A DNA stretch of 52,356 bases. It comes from Porticoccus sp002341315 (GTDB taxonomy: Bacteria > Pseudomonadota > Gammaproteobacteria > Pseudomonadales > Porticoccaceae). Shown one piece after another: positions 1 through 8,810 of the stretch. How positions within the stretch are numbered: the stretch's first letter is position 1; each line of letters starts with the position of its first letter. A model generated the notes under the pieces. It did not search any database, had not been told where the DNA came from, and saw only the letters and a list, made by a program, of their open reading frames with translations. The DNA lies in assembly GCF_047634355.1 (NCBI RefSeq), contig NZ_JBLIAL010000017.1. The stretch is one strand, 5' to 3'. Both the position numbers and the translations under genes were made by a program.

Positions 1-54
1 GGCTAAAATAACAGCCTGTTTAGTGAATATTGAATTTTTCTTGCCGGAAAACTG

Positions 55-957
55 ATGATCTATCCAACCATTGAATCCTGTATTGGTGAAACTCCGCTGG
101 TTAGGCTACAACGACTTCCGGGAGACACCAGTAACGCTATTCTGGTAAAGCTGGAAGGCAATAATCCCGCTGGTTCAGTAAAAGACCGGCCTGCAATCAG
201 CATGATCCAGCATGCCGAAGCGAGAGGGGAGATCAAACCGGGCGATACGCTTATCGAAGCAACGTCGGGCAATACCGGTATCGCACTGGCCATGGCTGCA
301 GCCATCAAGGGTTACCGTATGATCCTGATTATGCCGGAGAACAGCACTGAAGAGCGCAAGGCGGCCATGCAGGCTTATGGAGCGGAGCTTATTCTGGTCA
401 GCCGGGAACAGAGCATGGAGGGCGCCAGAGATCTTGCAACTGCCATGGAGCAACAGGGCAAGGGTATCGTTCTGGACCAATTTGCCAACAGTGATAACCC
501 GCTGGCCCATTATGAACATACCGGTCCTGAAATCTGGCGACAGAGTGGCGGAAAGATTACTCATTTCATCAGCTCCATGGGCACTACCGGCACCATTATG
601 GGTGTTTCCCGCTATCTCAAAGAGAAAAACCCCGACATTCAGATTATTGGTTTACAACCAGAGGAAGGGGCGAGCATTCCCGGCATTCGACGTTGGCCAC
701 AGGCCTATCTGCCAACCATATTCGATAGTGCGCGTGTGGATCGTGTGATGGATATAGGACAACAGGAGGCGGAGGACTGCATGCGGGCACTTGCGCGGCA
801 AGAGGGCATATTTTGTGGTGTTTCCTCGGGCGGCGCTGTGGCCTCTGCACTGCGGTTATCCCATGAGGTAGAGCACGCAGTAATCGTGGCGATCATCTGC
901 GATCGCGGTGATCGCTATCTTTCATCGGGACTTTATCAGGAAGATCAAAAACTGTAG
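55..957 (+). CDS. cysM: Cysteine synthase B (O-acetylserine sulfhydrylase)
   Basis: PLP enzyme that makes L-cysteine from O-acetylserine and sulfide (or S-sulfocysteine from thiosulfate) in the cytoplasm. The 300-aa length fits CysM. The PLP lysine is K43 in NPAGSVKDRP, the substrate loop EATSGNTG follows, and the phosphate-cradle loop GVSSGGA lies near the C-terminus. The start ATG at 55 begins the usual MIYPTIESCIGETPLVRL. In Pseudomonas cysM is followed by rlmD and then relA; here relA comes directly after a 137-bp gap. The CysM assignment over CysK rests on length, overall similarity and the relA neighbourhood. Confidence 0.95.
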   Translation: MIYPTIESCIGETPLVRLQRLPGDTSNAILVKLEGNNPAGSVKDRPAISMIQHAEARGEIKPGDTLIEATSGNTGIALAMAAAIKGYRMILIMPENSTEERKAAMQAYGAELILVSREQSMEGARDLATAMEQQGKGIVLDQFANSDNPLAHYEHTGPEIWRQSGGKITHFISSMGTTGTIMGVSRYLKEKNPDIQIIGLQPEEGASIPGIRRWPQAYLPTIFDSARVDRVMDIGQQEAEDCMRALARQEGIFCGVSSGGAVASALRLSHEVEHAVIVAIICDRGDRYLSSGLYQEDQKL

Positions 958-1094
958 TTTGCAGGCTGACACCGTTGCATGACTTTATACAACGTGCACA
1001 ATTGCTGCAAAGGTCACGTTAGTCAAGACAGCTATTCCTCCAGTTGAAGGCGCCTTCTGGCCTGGCATAAAAATAATTCAGACGAGAGCTGTTT

Positions 1095-3347
1095 ATGGTA
1101 CAGGTCAGAAACCATCATCCCGTTCAGGAGCAGGGGGCGGTAAAAATAGACCGCTGGGTCGACGATCTCCTCCGTGACAAAGCCTTCGCCGAAGCAGGTG
1201 CCAGGGATATTCTGATCGCTGCCTGCGAATTGGCGCGCGATGCAGAAGAAAAATCAGGCAGCGAACGCTGGACACCTACTGTCAGCAGTTTCAGAACAGG
1301 CCTCGAAATGGCCGAAATTCTCACTGAACTCCACCTTCATGATATCGCCAGTTTGGTTGCTGCCATTTTATACCGGGTTGTAAGAGAAGGGCGCCTTGCC
1401 ATCGCAACGGTTAGGAATCGCTTCGGTGACCCAATCGCTGCTCTCATTGAAAGCGTCCTGAAAATGGCGGTTATCAGCACCATGCGCGCTGACAGCGAAG
1501 GTGCCGTGTTTGGTCACACAGCGACTCAGCAGGCATCGAAAATCCGGGAAATGCTGGTTTCTATTATCGATGATGTACGTGTGGCCTTGATTAAACTTGC
1601 AGAGCGAACCTGTGCTATCCGGGCACTGAAAACGGCCACCGATGAAAAACGTCAGCGCGTTGCCCGTGAAATTTTTGACGTTTATGCACCCTTGGCGCAC
1701 AGACTCGGTATCGGCCAACTCAAATGGGAGCTGGAAGATCTGGCATTTCGCTATCTGGAGCCGGAAGAGTATAAGCAGATCGCACGATTGCTCGATGAAC
1801 GTCGTATGGATCGTCAACACTACATCAACCAGATGATCGATACACTCCATTCAGAGCTGGAAAAGGCAGACATCAAGGCACAAATCGCTGGCCGTGCAAA
1901 GCATATATACAGTATCTGGAAGAAAATGCAGCGCAAGGAGGTTGGCTTTTCGCAAATTTATGACATTCGTGCAGTGCGAGTTCTGGTGCCCGCGGTAGCG
2001 GACTGTTACACCGTACTGGGTATCGTACACGGTCACTGGCGCAATATTCCCAATGAGTTCGATGATTATATTGCTTTCCCCAAGGAAAATGGCTATCGGT
2101 CCCTGCACACAGCCGTAATTGGTCCCGGGGGCAAAATACTGGAAATTCAGATTCGGACCCATGAAATGGATGATGAAGCTGAATTGGGCGTCTGTTCTCA
2201 CTGGCGCTATAAAGGCACCGATACCAGGACGACCAACCGCAGCTACGAAGAAAAAATCGCCTGGCTGAGACAGGTTCTGGAATGGCACGAGGAAATTGAG
2301 GAAGACCATGTTAAAGAGCTGATCAATCGGGACAGCACAACCGATCGGATATACGTGTTTACACCGGAAGGACATGTGGTCGATTTACCGGCCGAATCCT
2401 CTCCTCTGGATTTTGCCTATCGCATTCACACTTCGATTGGCCATCGCTGCCGAGGCGCCAAGGTAAACGGCAGGATTGTCCCATTAAATGCGTCATTGCA
2501 CACCGCTGATCAGGTAACCATTCTTACGGGTAGGCAGGAATCACCCAGTCGTGACTGGTTGTCGCCAGCACTGGGCTATATTCACTCAGCCCAGGCTCGA
2601 TCCAAGATACAGCAATGGTTCAGAAAACAGGATCATGAAAAAAATGCGCAGGCCGGCAAATCCATGTTGGATCGGGAACTTCGTCAATTAAATATCAAAC
2701 AAGTAAATCTGGAATCGATTGCCGAAAAGTTCAATAAGCACGGAGAGACTGGGCTCTACGCCGCTATAGGCGCGGGTGACACCAGTGTCACTCAGGTTGT
2801 GAATGCCATTCTGGCCATGCTTGACTTGAATAAAAAGCCCGAAAAACCTATTTTCATCACACCACCCAAAGCCAGTCGCTATCAGGAATCCGATATTTAT
2901 ATCTATGGTGTGGGCAACTTGCTGACTCACATTGCCGGTTGCTGTAAGCCTGTACCTGGCGACGAAATTGTCGGTTATATCACCAACAGCCGGGGTGTTT
3001 CAGTGCATCGCAAGGATTGCGGAAAAATTCTTCGTCTGCAAAATGTTGAACCCGAAAGAGTCATTGAGGTCAGCTGGGGCGGAGAACCGAAAAAGGTTTA
3101 TCCCGTGAAAATTGCGGTTGAGTCCTACGACAGGAGTGGCTTGTTACGTGATATCAGTGCGGTTCTGGATAAAGCAGGGCTCAATATTCTGGCCATGTCT
3201 TCGCGAAGCGATCAGAGCAGAAAAGGCGTTTCCGTCAGGATGGAAGTTACCCTGGAAGTCATGAATATTAATGAGTTGAGCAATGTCATGACAAAATTGA
3301 GACAAATCCCGAATGTTACTGGCCTGCAACGTATTGATGAGGGCTAA
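1095..3347 (+). CDS. relA: (p)ppGpp synthetase I, RelA
   Basis: Ribosome-associated alarmone synthetase of the stringent response: transfers pyrophosphate from ATP to GDP/GTP when uncharged tRNA accumulates. At 750 aa it has the full RelA layout: a degenerate HD region (about residues 50-160, without a proper HD pair, so probably no hydrolase), the synthetase domain (about 240-370) with EFDD near 321-324, a TGS domain starting near 416 (DRIYVFTPEGHVVDLP), a Cys-rich linker (HIAGCCKPVPGDEI) and a C-terminal ACT domain from about 670. The acidic EXDD motif is the RelA type, whereas SpoT has RXKD. It ends 3 nt before mazG, so the two are probably co-transcribed. Confidence 0.97.
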   Translation: MVQVRNHHPVQEQGAVKIDRWVDDLLRDKAFAEAGARDILIAACELARDAEEKSGSERWTPTVSSFRTGLEMAEILTELHLHDIASLVAAILYRVVREGRLAIATVRNRFGDPIAALIESVLKMAVISTMRADSEGAVFGHTATQQASKIREMLVSIIDDVRVALIKLAERTCAIRALKTATDEKRQRVAREIFDVYAPLAHRLGIGQLKWELEDLAFRYLEPEEYKQIARLLDERRMDRQHYINQMIDTLHSELEKADIKAQIAGRAKHIYSIWKKMQRKEVGFSQIYDIRAVRVLVPAVADCYTVLGIVHGHWRNIPNEFDDYIAFPKENGYRSLHTAVIGPGGKILEIQIRTHEMDDEAELGVCSHWRYKGTDTRTTNRSYEEKIAWLRQVLEWHEEIEEDHVKELINRDSTTDRIYVFTPEGHVVDLPAESSPLDFAYRIHTSIGHRCRGAKVNGRIVPLNASLHTADQVTILTGRQESPSRDWLSPALGYIHSAQARSKIQQWFRKQDHEKNAQAGKSMLDRELRQLNIKQVNLESIAEKFNKHGETGLYAAIGAGDTSVTQVVNAILAMLDLNKKPEKPIFITPPKASRYQESDIYIYGVGNLLTHIAGCCKPVPGDEIVGYITNSRGVSVHRKDCGKILRLQNVEPERVIEVSWGGEPKKVYPVKIAVESYDRSGLLRDISAVLDKAGLNILAMSSRSDQSRKGVSVRMEVTLEVMNINELSNVMTKLRQIPNVTGLQRIDEG

Positions 3348-3350
3348 TCT

Positions 3351-4184
3351 ATGGCAGATACCACCTATACCATCGACAATTTATGCTATCTGATGGAGCG
3401 ACTTCGCAGGGCGGAAACCGGCTGTCCCTGGGACCTGAAACAGACTTTTAAAACCTTGGCTCCCTATACACTGGAGGAAGCTTACGAAGTCATTGATGCC
3501 ATAGAAAATGAGAATTACAGCCAGCTCAAAGAGGAATCAGGTGATTTGCTGTTCCAGGTCATTTTCCACGCCCAGTTGGGAAAAGAACAAAACCTGTTCG
3601 ATTTTGAGGAGATCGTTTCACTATTGGTAAAAAAGCTCATCTCCCGTCATCCCCATGTTTTCCCTGAGGGTACTCTGACCAGTGAGCGTCGACCGGGCCG
3701 AGCACAGCTCAATGAGCAATCCATCAAAGATAACTGGGAATCCATCAAACAAAGCGAGAGAAAAGAAAAAGGCCAGGTTTCAATCCTTGACGATATTCCT
3801 CTGGGTTTGCCAGCCTTGACCCGCGCAACAAAATTGCAAAAGAGGGCTGCCCGCCACGGTTTTGACTGGCCGGATATGCAGGGCGTTCTGGATAAAGTCC
3901 ATGAAGAGACCCATGAGCTCAATGAGGCAATCACAGAGGGAGAAGTGGATGCCATTGAAGAAGAGCTTGGCGATGTGTTGTTTACAGTGGTCAACCTCTG
4001 CCGTCACCTGAAAGTTGATCCTGAAACCGCTCTGCGGAGCTCATCGGCGAAATTTGAGCAGCGTATCAATCACATTGAGAAAAGATTGCATCATCAGGGT
4101 AAAAAGATGGTCGATATACCCATGGAACAACTCGACGAGTTATGGACAGAAGCCAAGTTTTCAACTATGTCCAAACACCCGTAA
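3351..4184 (+). CDS. mazG: Nucleoside triphosphate pyrophosphohydrolase MazG
   Basis: Hydrolyses NTPs to NMP and PPi; in E. coli MazG moderates ppGpp-linked physiology, which fits its place just after relA. The 277-aa protein holds two MazG repeats with the acidic metal-binding pattern: the first around LEEAYEVIDAIE and EESGDLLFQVIFH (residues about 40-75), the second around HEETHELNEA and EEELGDVLFTVVN (residues about 185-225). The start ATG is 3 nt after the relA stop, indicating coupling. Confidence 0.96.
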   Translation: MADTTYTIDNLCYLMERLRRAETGCPWDLKQTFKTLAPYTLEEAYEVIDAIENENYSQLKEESGDLLFQVIFHAQLGKEQNLFDFEEIVSLLVKKLISRHPHVFPEGTLTSERRPGRAQLNEQSIKDNWESIKQSERKEKGQVSILDDIPLGLPALTRATKLQKRAARHGFDWPDMQGVLDKVHEETHELNEAITEGEVDAIEEELGDVLFTVVNLCRHLKVDPETALRSSSAKFEQRINHIEKRLHHQGKKMVDIPMEQLDELWTEAKFSTMSKHP

Positions 4185-4303
4185 AAGCGCCGTCTAACTT
4201 GTGGTTGTGGTCGTTTCTGTGTAATGTTTGCGCCCTCAATTGCGAGTTTGGGTAATTGACTAATCACTCTAATAACTCAACCCCAGATAATCGGAGATCA
4301 CGA

Positions 4304-4957
4304 ATGCGAATTATTTTATTGGGCCCACCGGGTGCCGGTAAGGGTACACAAGCCAAATACATAACTGAAAAATTTGGGATCCCCCAAATATCCACGGGCG
4401 ACATGTTGCGGGCGGCGGTAAAAGCGGGCTCGGAGCTCGGTCTCAAGGCTAAAGATATTATGGCTTCTGGCGGGCTGGTTTCCGATGACCTGATCATCGC
4501 ATTGGTAAAAGAACGTATTCAAGAGCCCGATTGTGTAAACGGATTCCTTTTTGACGGATTTCCCAGAACAATCCCACAGGCTGAGGCTTTGTTAAATGAA
4601 GGTGTGGCTATCGATAAAGTGATTGAAATCCACGTTGAAGACGAAGAAATTGTTTCGCGCCTGAGTGGACGGCGTGTTCATGAAGGGTCTGGCCGCGTTT
4701 ACCATGTGGCACATAATCCGCCGCAAAAAGAGGGGCTGGACGATATCACCGGTGAACCGCTTGTACAGCGTGAAGATGATAAGGAAGACACTGTTCGCAA
4801 CCGTCTTTCTGTCTACCACGAGCAGACTCAGCCTCTGGTAGGTTTCTATAAGGATCTGGCCAAAACGAAACCTGAGAAAGCACCTTCCTACGCTTGTGTC
4901 AACGGCGTTGGGAAGCTCCCGGAAGTTGAAGCACGCCTTGAAGAAGCGCTAGCCTGA
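4304..4957 (+). CDS. adk: Adenylate kinase
   Basis: Interconverts ATP + AMP and 2 ADP. The P-loop GPPGAGKGTQ is at residues 7-16, the AMP-binding DGFPRT follows, and the LID segment (SGRRVHEGSGRVYHV) lacks the zinc cysteines, as in most gammaproteobacteria. An in-frame ATG lies further upstream at 4256, but the family N-terminus MRIILLGPPG and a GGAG-type ribosome site (CGGAGATCACGA) favour 4304, giving the standard 217 aa. It has its own 119-bp upstream gap and is followed by a clear intrinsic terminator, so it is probably a single-gene unit. Confidence 0.96.
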   Translation: MRIILLGPPGAGKGTQAKYITEKFGIPQISTGDMLRAAVKAGSELGLKAKDIMASGGLVSDDLIIALVKERIQEPDCVNGFLFDGFPRTIPQAEALLNEGVAIDKVIEIHVEDEEIVSRLSGRRVHEGSGRVYHVAHNPPQKEGLDDITGEPLVQREDDKEDTVRNRLSVYHEQTQPLVGFYKDLAKTKPEKAPSYACVNGVGKLPEVEARLEEALA

Positions 4958-4975
4958 GGCCGGCATCTGATGCAG

Positions 4976-5004
4976 AATGGGCTCTTCATGAGCCCATTTT
5001 TTTT
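4976..5004 (+). terminator. Intrinsic terminator after adk
   Basis: A 9-bp stem (AATGGGCTC at 4976-4984 with GAGCCCATT at 4990-4998), a 5-nt loop and a run of eight T residues (4997-5004). It starts 18 nt after the adk stop and ends 23 nt before hemH, so it would separate the two genes. Confidence 0.9.
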
Positions 5005-5027
5005 ACCGGTTAAAAGTCTGGAGTCCG

Positions 5028-6014
5028 ATGAGTAAAACATCTGTCATTCTGGTTAATCTGGGCACACCGGATGAACCGACACCTGCCTCAATAGCCCGTT
5101 TCCTCAGGGCATTTCTATCTGATCCTCGAGTGGTTGAAGTGCCCAGACTGATCTGGTGGTTTCTACTCAGGCTGGTGATAATCCCCTTGCGCGCTAAAAG
5201 AGTTGCCCATGCTTATCGCGAAATATGGTGGGAAGACGGCTCCCCCTTGCGGGTCATCAGCGGTCGCCAGGTTTCCGACTTACAGAAGGTGTTAACAGAC
5301 CGTTACGTAGAGAAAGCGCCTGTCGTTGCGGAAGCCATGACCTATGGAAAACCAGCTCTCGATGAAACCATTCAGCGTCTTGAAGAAAAAGGTGTCGAGA
5401 AATTTTTAATCCTCCCCATGTACCCCCAATACTCGGGATCAACTTCAGGGGCGATCTACGATCAGGTGGCGCACATCATCCGGCGAAGCCGCAATATTCC
5501 AGACATGACGGTCATAAAGTCCTTTCACGATGATATTGGCTATATTCAGTCAATCGCCGAAACGATTAAAGCCTATTGGGCTGAGCATGGACGCAATGAA
5601 AAACTTTTGATGTCTTTTCATGGAATCCCTCAGGATTACGTCGATAAAGGTGATCCCTACGGCGAACATTGTCGGGTAACCGCTCATGCCATTGCCAGTG
5701 CTCTTGGGCTTGCATCTTCTGAATGGTCGATGAGCTATCAGTCAAGGTTTGGCCCAAAAAAATGGCTTCAGCCCTATACCGATGACAAACTTAAGCAATG
5801 GATCGAGGAGGGTATCAGGTCGGTGGACGTTGTTAGTCCCGCATTTACTGCAGATTGTCTCGAAACCCTTGAAGAACTGAATATAAGTTACCGTGAACTA
5901 TTTTTTGAACAGGGGGGAGAGAAGTATCATTACATCCCCTGCGTCAATAATACGCCGTTATTTATCAATGCACTCGCCGAAATGACCGCAAAAAACCTGT
6001 TATTGAACCACTAA
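5028..6014 (+). CDS. hemH: Ferrochelatase
   Basis: Inserts Fe2+ into protoporphyrin IX, the last step of protohaem synthesis, at the inner face of the cytoplasmic membrane. The 328-aa protein starts MSKTSVILVNLGTPDEPT, typical of the family. The catalytic His region is SFHGIPQDYVDKGDPY and the metal/porphyrin-side region is SRFGPKKWLQPYTDD; the second conserved segment is SPAFTADCLETLEEL. The length resembles the enterobacterial enzyme and I see no clear cysteine cluster for a C-terminal [2Fe-2S] site. It is preceded by the adk terminator and followed by an AT-rich gap. Confidence 0.96.
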   Translation: MSKTSVILVNLGTPDEPTPASIARFLRAFLSDPRVVEVPRLIWWFLLRLVIIPLRAKRVAHAYREIWWEDGSPLRVISGRQVSDLQKVLTDRYVEKAPVVAEAMTYGKPALDETIQRLEEKGVEKFLILPMYPQYSGSTSGAIYDQVAHIIRRSRNIPDMTVIKSFHDDIGYIQSIAETIKAYWAEHGRNEKLLMSFHGIPQDYVDKGDPYGEHCRVTAHAIASALGLASSEWSMSYQSRFGPKKWLQPYTDDKLKQWIEEGIRSVDVVSPAFTADCLETLEELNISYRELFFEQGGEKYHYIPCVNNTPLFINALAEMTAKNLLLNH

Positions 6015-6159
6015 ATTTTACAATTAATACCCCATTTTAAAATTAAAATAATAATTTCTCTGTTTTAAAGTGGAAATATTCTATTTTTTGAATAAACTTT
6101 AACCATCTTCTGTGTTCCCAGTAAAAAACGTATCTCTTCCAATATCAAGGAGAAACACA

Positions 6160-7164
6160 ATGGCCAAAGCTCCCCAAAAGCGTACAGCCAAAACATCTGA
6201 TAAAAAAACTGTACCTGTATCTGCTAGAAAAACTACATCTTCAGTAGTCAATAAAACAGCTGTCGCCCTGGAGCGGACCGAGAGGGAAATCAATGTACAG
6301 AAGAAAAAAGTTGCTGACGCAAAACAAAAGCTAACCGCTGCGAAAAACCGGGTCACTGGAAAGACAACTAAAGCCTCTGAGGCGTCACTTAAAAAGCGTG
6401 CTCAGGATGTCAAAACAAATATCAGCAAACTTAACAGTCTCATATCAAAAAATACGCTGGTAAAAGCCGAACTCAGGGCAGCAAAAATTCTGTCTCAAGT
6501 CTCAGAAGCAGAAGAGAAAGCCCGAGCCCGTATTATCGCAACAGAACAAAAACTCGAGCAGAAAACTGCTAACGATCTAGACAGGGCAGTGGCTCGCTAT
6601 AAAAAGTCCTGGCTCAAAAAACGCGCCAGCACCATTGCCAGACAGGTCAAGAGAGTCGAGAGGAATGCTTTGACTCGAGTCAAAGCCATTGAAAAACGAC
6701 TGCACAAGCAGGCTACAGCTGTCATCAAGAATGCTGAACAAAAAATCAATTCCCGCAAGCAGGCTGTCACGAAAACAGTTTCCACACGCGGCCCCGGCCG
6801 CCCACCGAAGAACTCGGCAGCCACCAAGGCACCGTCAGTAAAATCAACCGCTCGCACGGCCAAAACCAGCCCAACAAAATCCAGGAGAAGCCCCGGTCGC
6901 CCCTCGGCAACAGCAACAGCAGCAAAGAAACCATCCAGGGCTAAGGCTACAACTAAGCAGCCGGTGGCCAATACCGCAAACAAAGCGAAGAAGCCAGCTA
7001 GAAAGCCCGCCGCAAAAAAAACCACCGTTGGCCAATCCAGACGATCCAGCACCTCGGGACCAACGAAAAAAACGACGACACGGGCAACACATACAACGAA
7101 GAAGAGTACAGCTGTACCCACCAGCTCCCCAGCCAGCAATAAACCGGATACATCGCCTGAGTAG
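6160..7164 (+). CDS. AlgP/histone H1-like Lys/Ala-rich DNA-binding protein
   Basis: A 334-aa, strongly basic, low-complexity protein. The N-terminal half is a charged helical/coiled-coil region (about residues 30-200) rich in K, A, E and Q. The C-terminal third is a Lys/Ala/Pro/Thr-rich tail with AT-hook-like cores (RGPGRPPKN, SPGRPSAT) and KPARKPAAKKTT-type repeats. This resembles Pseudomonas AlgP/AlgR3 and other bacterial H1-like proteins that bind DNA non-specifically. The start at 6160 is supported by the ribosome site AAGGAG (6148-6153); an in-frame ATG at 6112 lacks one. The gap upstream (6015-6159) is very AT-rich. A long open frame on the other strand inside the tail is a composition artefact. 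Target genes cannot be told from the sequence. Confidence 0.8.
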   Translation: MAKAPQKRTAKTSDKKTVPVSARKTTSSVVNKTAVALERTEREINVQKKKVADAKQKLTAAKNRVTGKTTKASEASLKKRAQDVKTNISKLNSLISKNTLVKAELRAAKILSQVSEAEEKARARIIATEQKLEQKTANDLDRAVARYKKSWLKKRASTIARQVKRVERNALTRVKAIEKRLHKQATAVIKNAEQKINSRKQAVTKTVSTRGPGRPPKNSAATKAPSVKSTARTAKTSPTKSRRSPGRPSATATAAKKPSRAKATTKQPVANTANKAKKPARKPAAKKTTVGQSRRSSTSGPTKKTTTRATHTTKKSTAVPTSSPASNKPDTSPE

Positions 7165-7233
7165 CCACTTATTCCTGACGGTCTAAACCACTCCCAATCA
7201 AACTCCGTTCTTCAAACCAAACAGGTTACAATT

Positions 7234-7252
7234 CCCCCCGATTCAAGGGGGG
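7234..7252 (+). promoter_or_regulatory. C6/G6 hairpin covering the tsaB ribosome site
   Basis: CCCCCC (7234-7239), loop GATTCAA, GGGGGG (7247-7252). The G-run is the only Shine-Dalgarno-like sequence before the tsaB GTG start at 7263, so the hairpin would hide the ribosome site in the mRNA. The stem is visible in the sequence; a regulatory role is inference. Confidence 0.5.
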
Positions 7253-7262
7253 AGTGTGTGCT

Positions 7263-7982
7263 GTGAAAAAAGTCTTGGCCATTGATACGACGACTCAGGC
7301 ATGCTCTGTAGCACTGTCGCTAGGGGACAGCGTAAGCAGTCGTTTTCAGCTTGCCAGCCGTGAGCACACCCGCCTGTTATTGCCAATGGTAAATGAGCTG
7401 CTGTCAGAGGCGGGAGTGAAGTTAAGCGAACTCGATGCGCTTGCATTTACCCGGGGACCTGGCTCATTCACAGGTATTCGGATTGGCTTCAGTGTCGTAC
7501 AGGGTCTGGCCCTTGGTGGTGACCTTCCTGTATTACCCGTGTCCAGCCTGGAAACCCTGGCTCATACAGCCTGTAGAAAATTAATTATAGAGGATAGTTA
7601 CCGGCTTTTGCCGATGTTTGATGCCCGAATGGATGAAGTTTACTGGTCGGTATTTGAATGGAATGGCGGCGACTTAACCCGTCTGACCCCGGATAACCTT
7701 TCTTCTCCTGAAACAATAATACTCCCTCACGGCGATCTGCCTCTTGCGGTGATTGGTGACGGCTGGCACTACGCCGAACGGATCGATTTATTTTCCACCA
7801 TAGAGGTTTCGACTCTACTGCCCGACGCTCGAGATGTGTTGACTATTGCCATACCAGAAATTGAGAACGGTGGTTTAATGGCCATAGACGAGGTGCAACC
7901 GCTCTACCTCAGGGATAAAGTTTCCTGGCAAAAACGAAAACGATTACGAGAAAACAACCTCATGAGTAACACAGGGATCTAG
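7263..7982 (+). CDS. tsaB: tRNA N6-threonylcarbamoyladenosine protein TsaB
   Basis: Partner of TsaD and TsaE in making t6A37 on ANN-decoding tRNAs. It starts VKKVLAIDTTTQACSVAL, the ASKHA-type N-terminus of TsaB, and contains FTRGPGSFTGIRIGFS, the family signature. The GTG at 7263 is placed about 10 nt after a GGGGGGAG ribosome site; a GTG at 7254 would sit only 1 nt after it. The length is 239 aa. It is separated from uppP by only 4 nt, so the two are likely translated from one message. Confidence 0.93.
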   Translation: MKKVLAIDTTTQACSVALSLGDSVSSRFQLASREHTRLLLPMVNELLSEAGVKLSELDALAFTRGPGSFTGIRIGFSVVQGLALGGDLPVLPVSSLETLAHTACRKLIIEDSYRLLPMFDARMDEVYWSVFEWNGGDLTRLTPDNLSSPETIILPHGDLPLAVIGDGWHYAERIDLFSTIEVSTLLPDARDVLTIAIPEIENGGLMAIDEVQPLYLRDKVSWQKRKRLRENNLMSNTGI

Positions 7983-7986
7983 CTAC

Positions 7987-8787
7987 GTGGATTATCTACA
8001 GATTTTTTTTCTGGCTATTATTCAGGGATTGACCGAATTTTTGCCCATTTCAAGCTCTGCGCATCTTATTTTGCCCTCAGCCATACTGGGCTGGACAGAT
8101 CAGGGGTTGGCATTTGATGTCGCCGTCCATGTCGGCTCCCTGACCGCTGTACTCTGGTACTTTCGCCATGATGTCCAGCAAGTGGCAATGCACTGGTGCC
8201 AGAGCGTGACTGGCGGCAAAGCTACGCCTGAGAGCCGATTGGGCTGGCTGCTTATTCTCGCAACTATTCCCGCTGGTCTGGCGGGATTGCTGCTGGGTGA
8301 CTTTATTGAAAGCCAGCTGCGGTCAATTGCAGTGATTGCTGCGACAACTATCCTGTTTGGTTTACTCTTGGGAATGTCTGATTTCTGGGGACGCCGTGTA
8401 AAAACACTTCATCAAATCACCTGGCACTCGGCACTTTTCATCGGGTTGGCACAGGCATTAGCCCTGGTTCCCGGCACATCAAGATCAGGGATTACCATGA
8501 CGGCTGCTCTGGCTCTGGGCTTTACACGGGAATCGGCCGCCCGCTTTTCTTTCCTGATGGCAATTCCCGTCATTATTCTCAGTGGTGGTTATAAGTGTGC
8601 TCAACTGATGCAACTTCCACAGGTACCATGGAGTGATATTGTGCTCGGTGCAGTACTATCTTGCATGGCAGCCTACCTCTGTATCCGTGTATTTCTTATC
8701 TGGATCACCCGGATTGGGATGATACCTTTTGTCATCTACCGACTGTTATTGGGTGGCCTACTGGTCGCCATTCTTGTTAATAGCTAA
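7987..8787 (+). CDS. uppP: Undecaprenyl-diphosphatase UppP (BacA)
   Basis: Integral membrane phosphatase that recycles undecaprenyl pyrophosphate to the monophosphate carrier for peptidoglycan and other envelope polymers. The 266-aa protein has the two BacA motifs: GLTEFLPISSSAHL near the N-terminus (catalytic Glu/Ser/His) and PGTSRSGITMT around residues 160-170, with about eight hydrophobic segments. The start is GTG at 7987, giving VDYLQIFFLAIIQGLTEF. High expression of this family is known to give bacitracin tolerance. Confidence 0.95.
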   Translation: MDYLQIFFLAIIQGLTEFLPISSSAHLILPSAILGWTDQGLAFDVAVHVGSLTAVLWYFRHDVQQVAMHWCQSVTGGKATPESRLGWLLILATIPAGLAGLLLGDFIESQLRSIAVIAATTILFGLLLGMSDFWGRRVKTLHQITWHSALFIGLAQALALVPGTSRSGITMTAALALGFTRESAARFSFLMAIPVIILSGGYKCAQLMQLPQVPWSDIVLGAVLSCMAAYLCIRVFLIWITRIGMIPFVIYRLLLGGLLVAILVNS

Positions 8788-8810
8788 AGCATGTACCAAA
8801 GGCATTGTTT

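Noticed and set aside
6597..7139. A 180-codon antisense frame inside the AlgP-like gene
   Set aside because: It mirrors the Lys/Ala-rich low-complexity coding sequence; its protein is a composition artefact.
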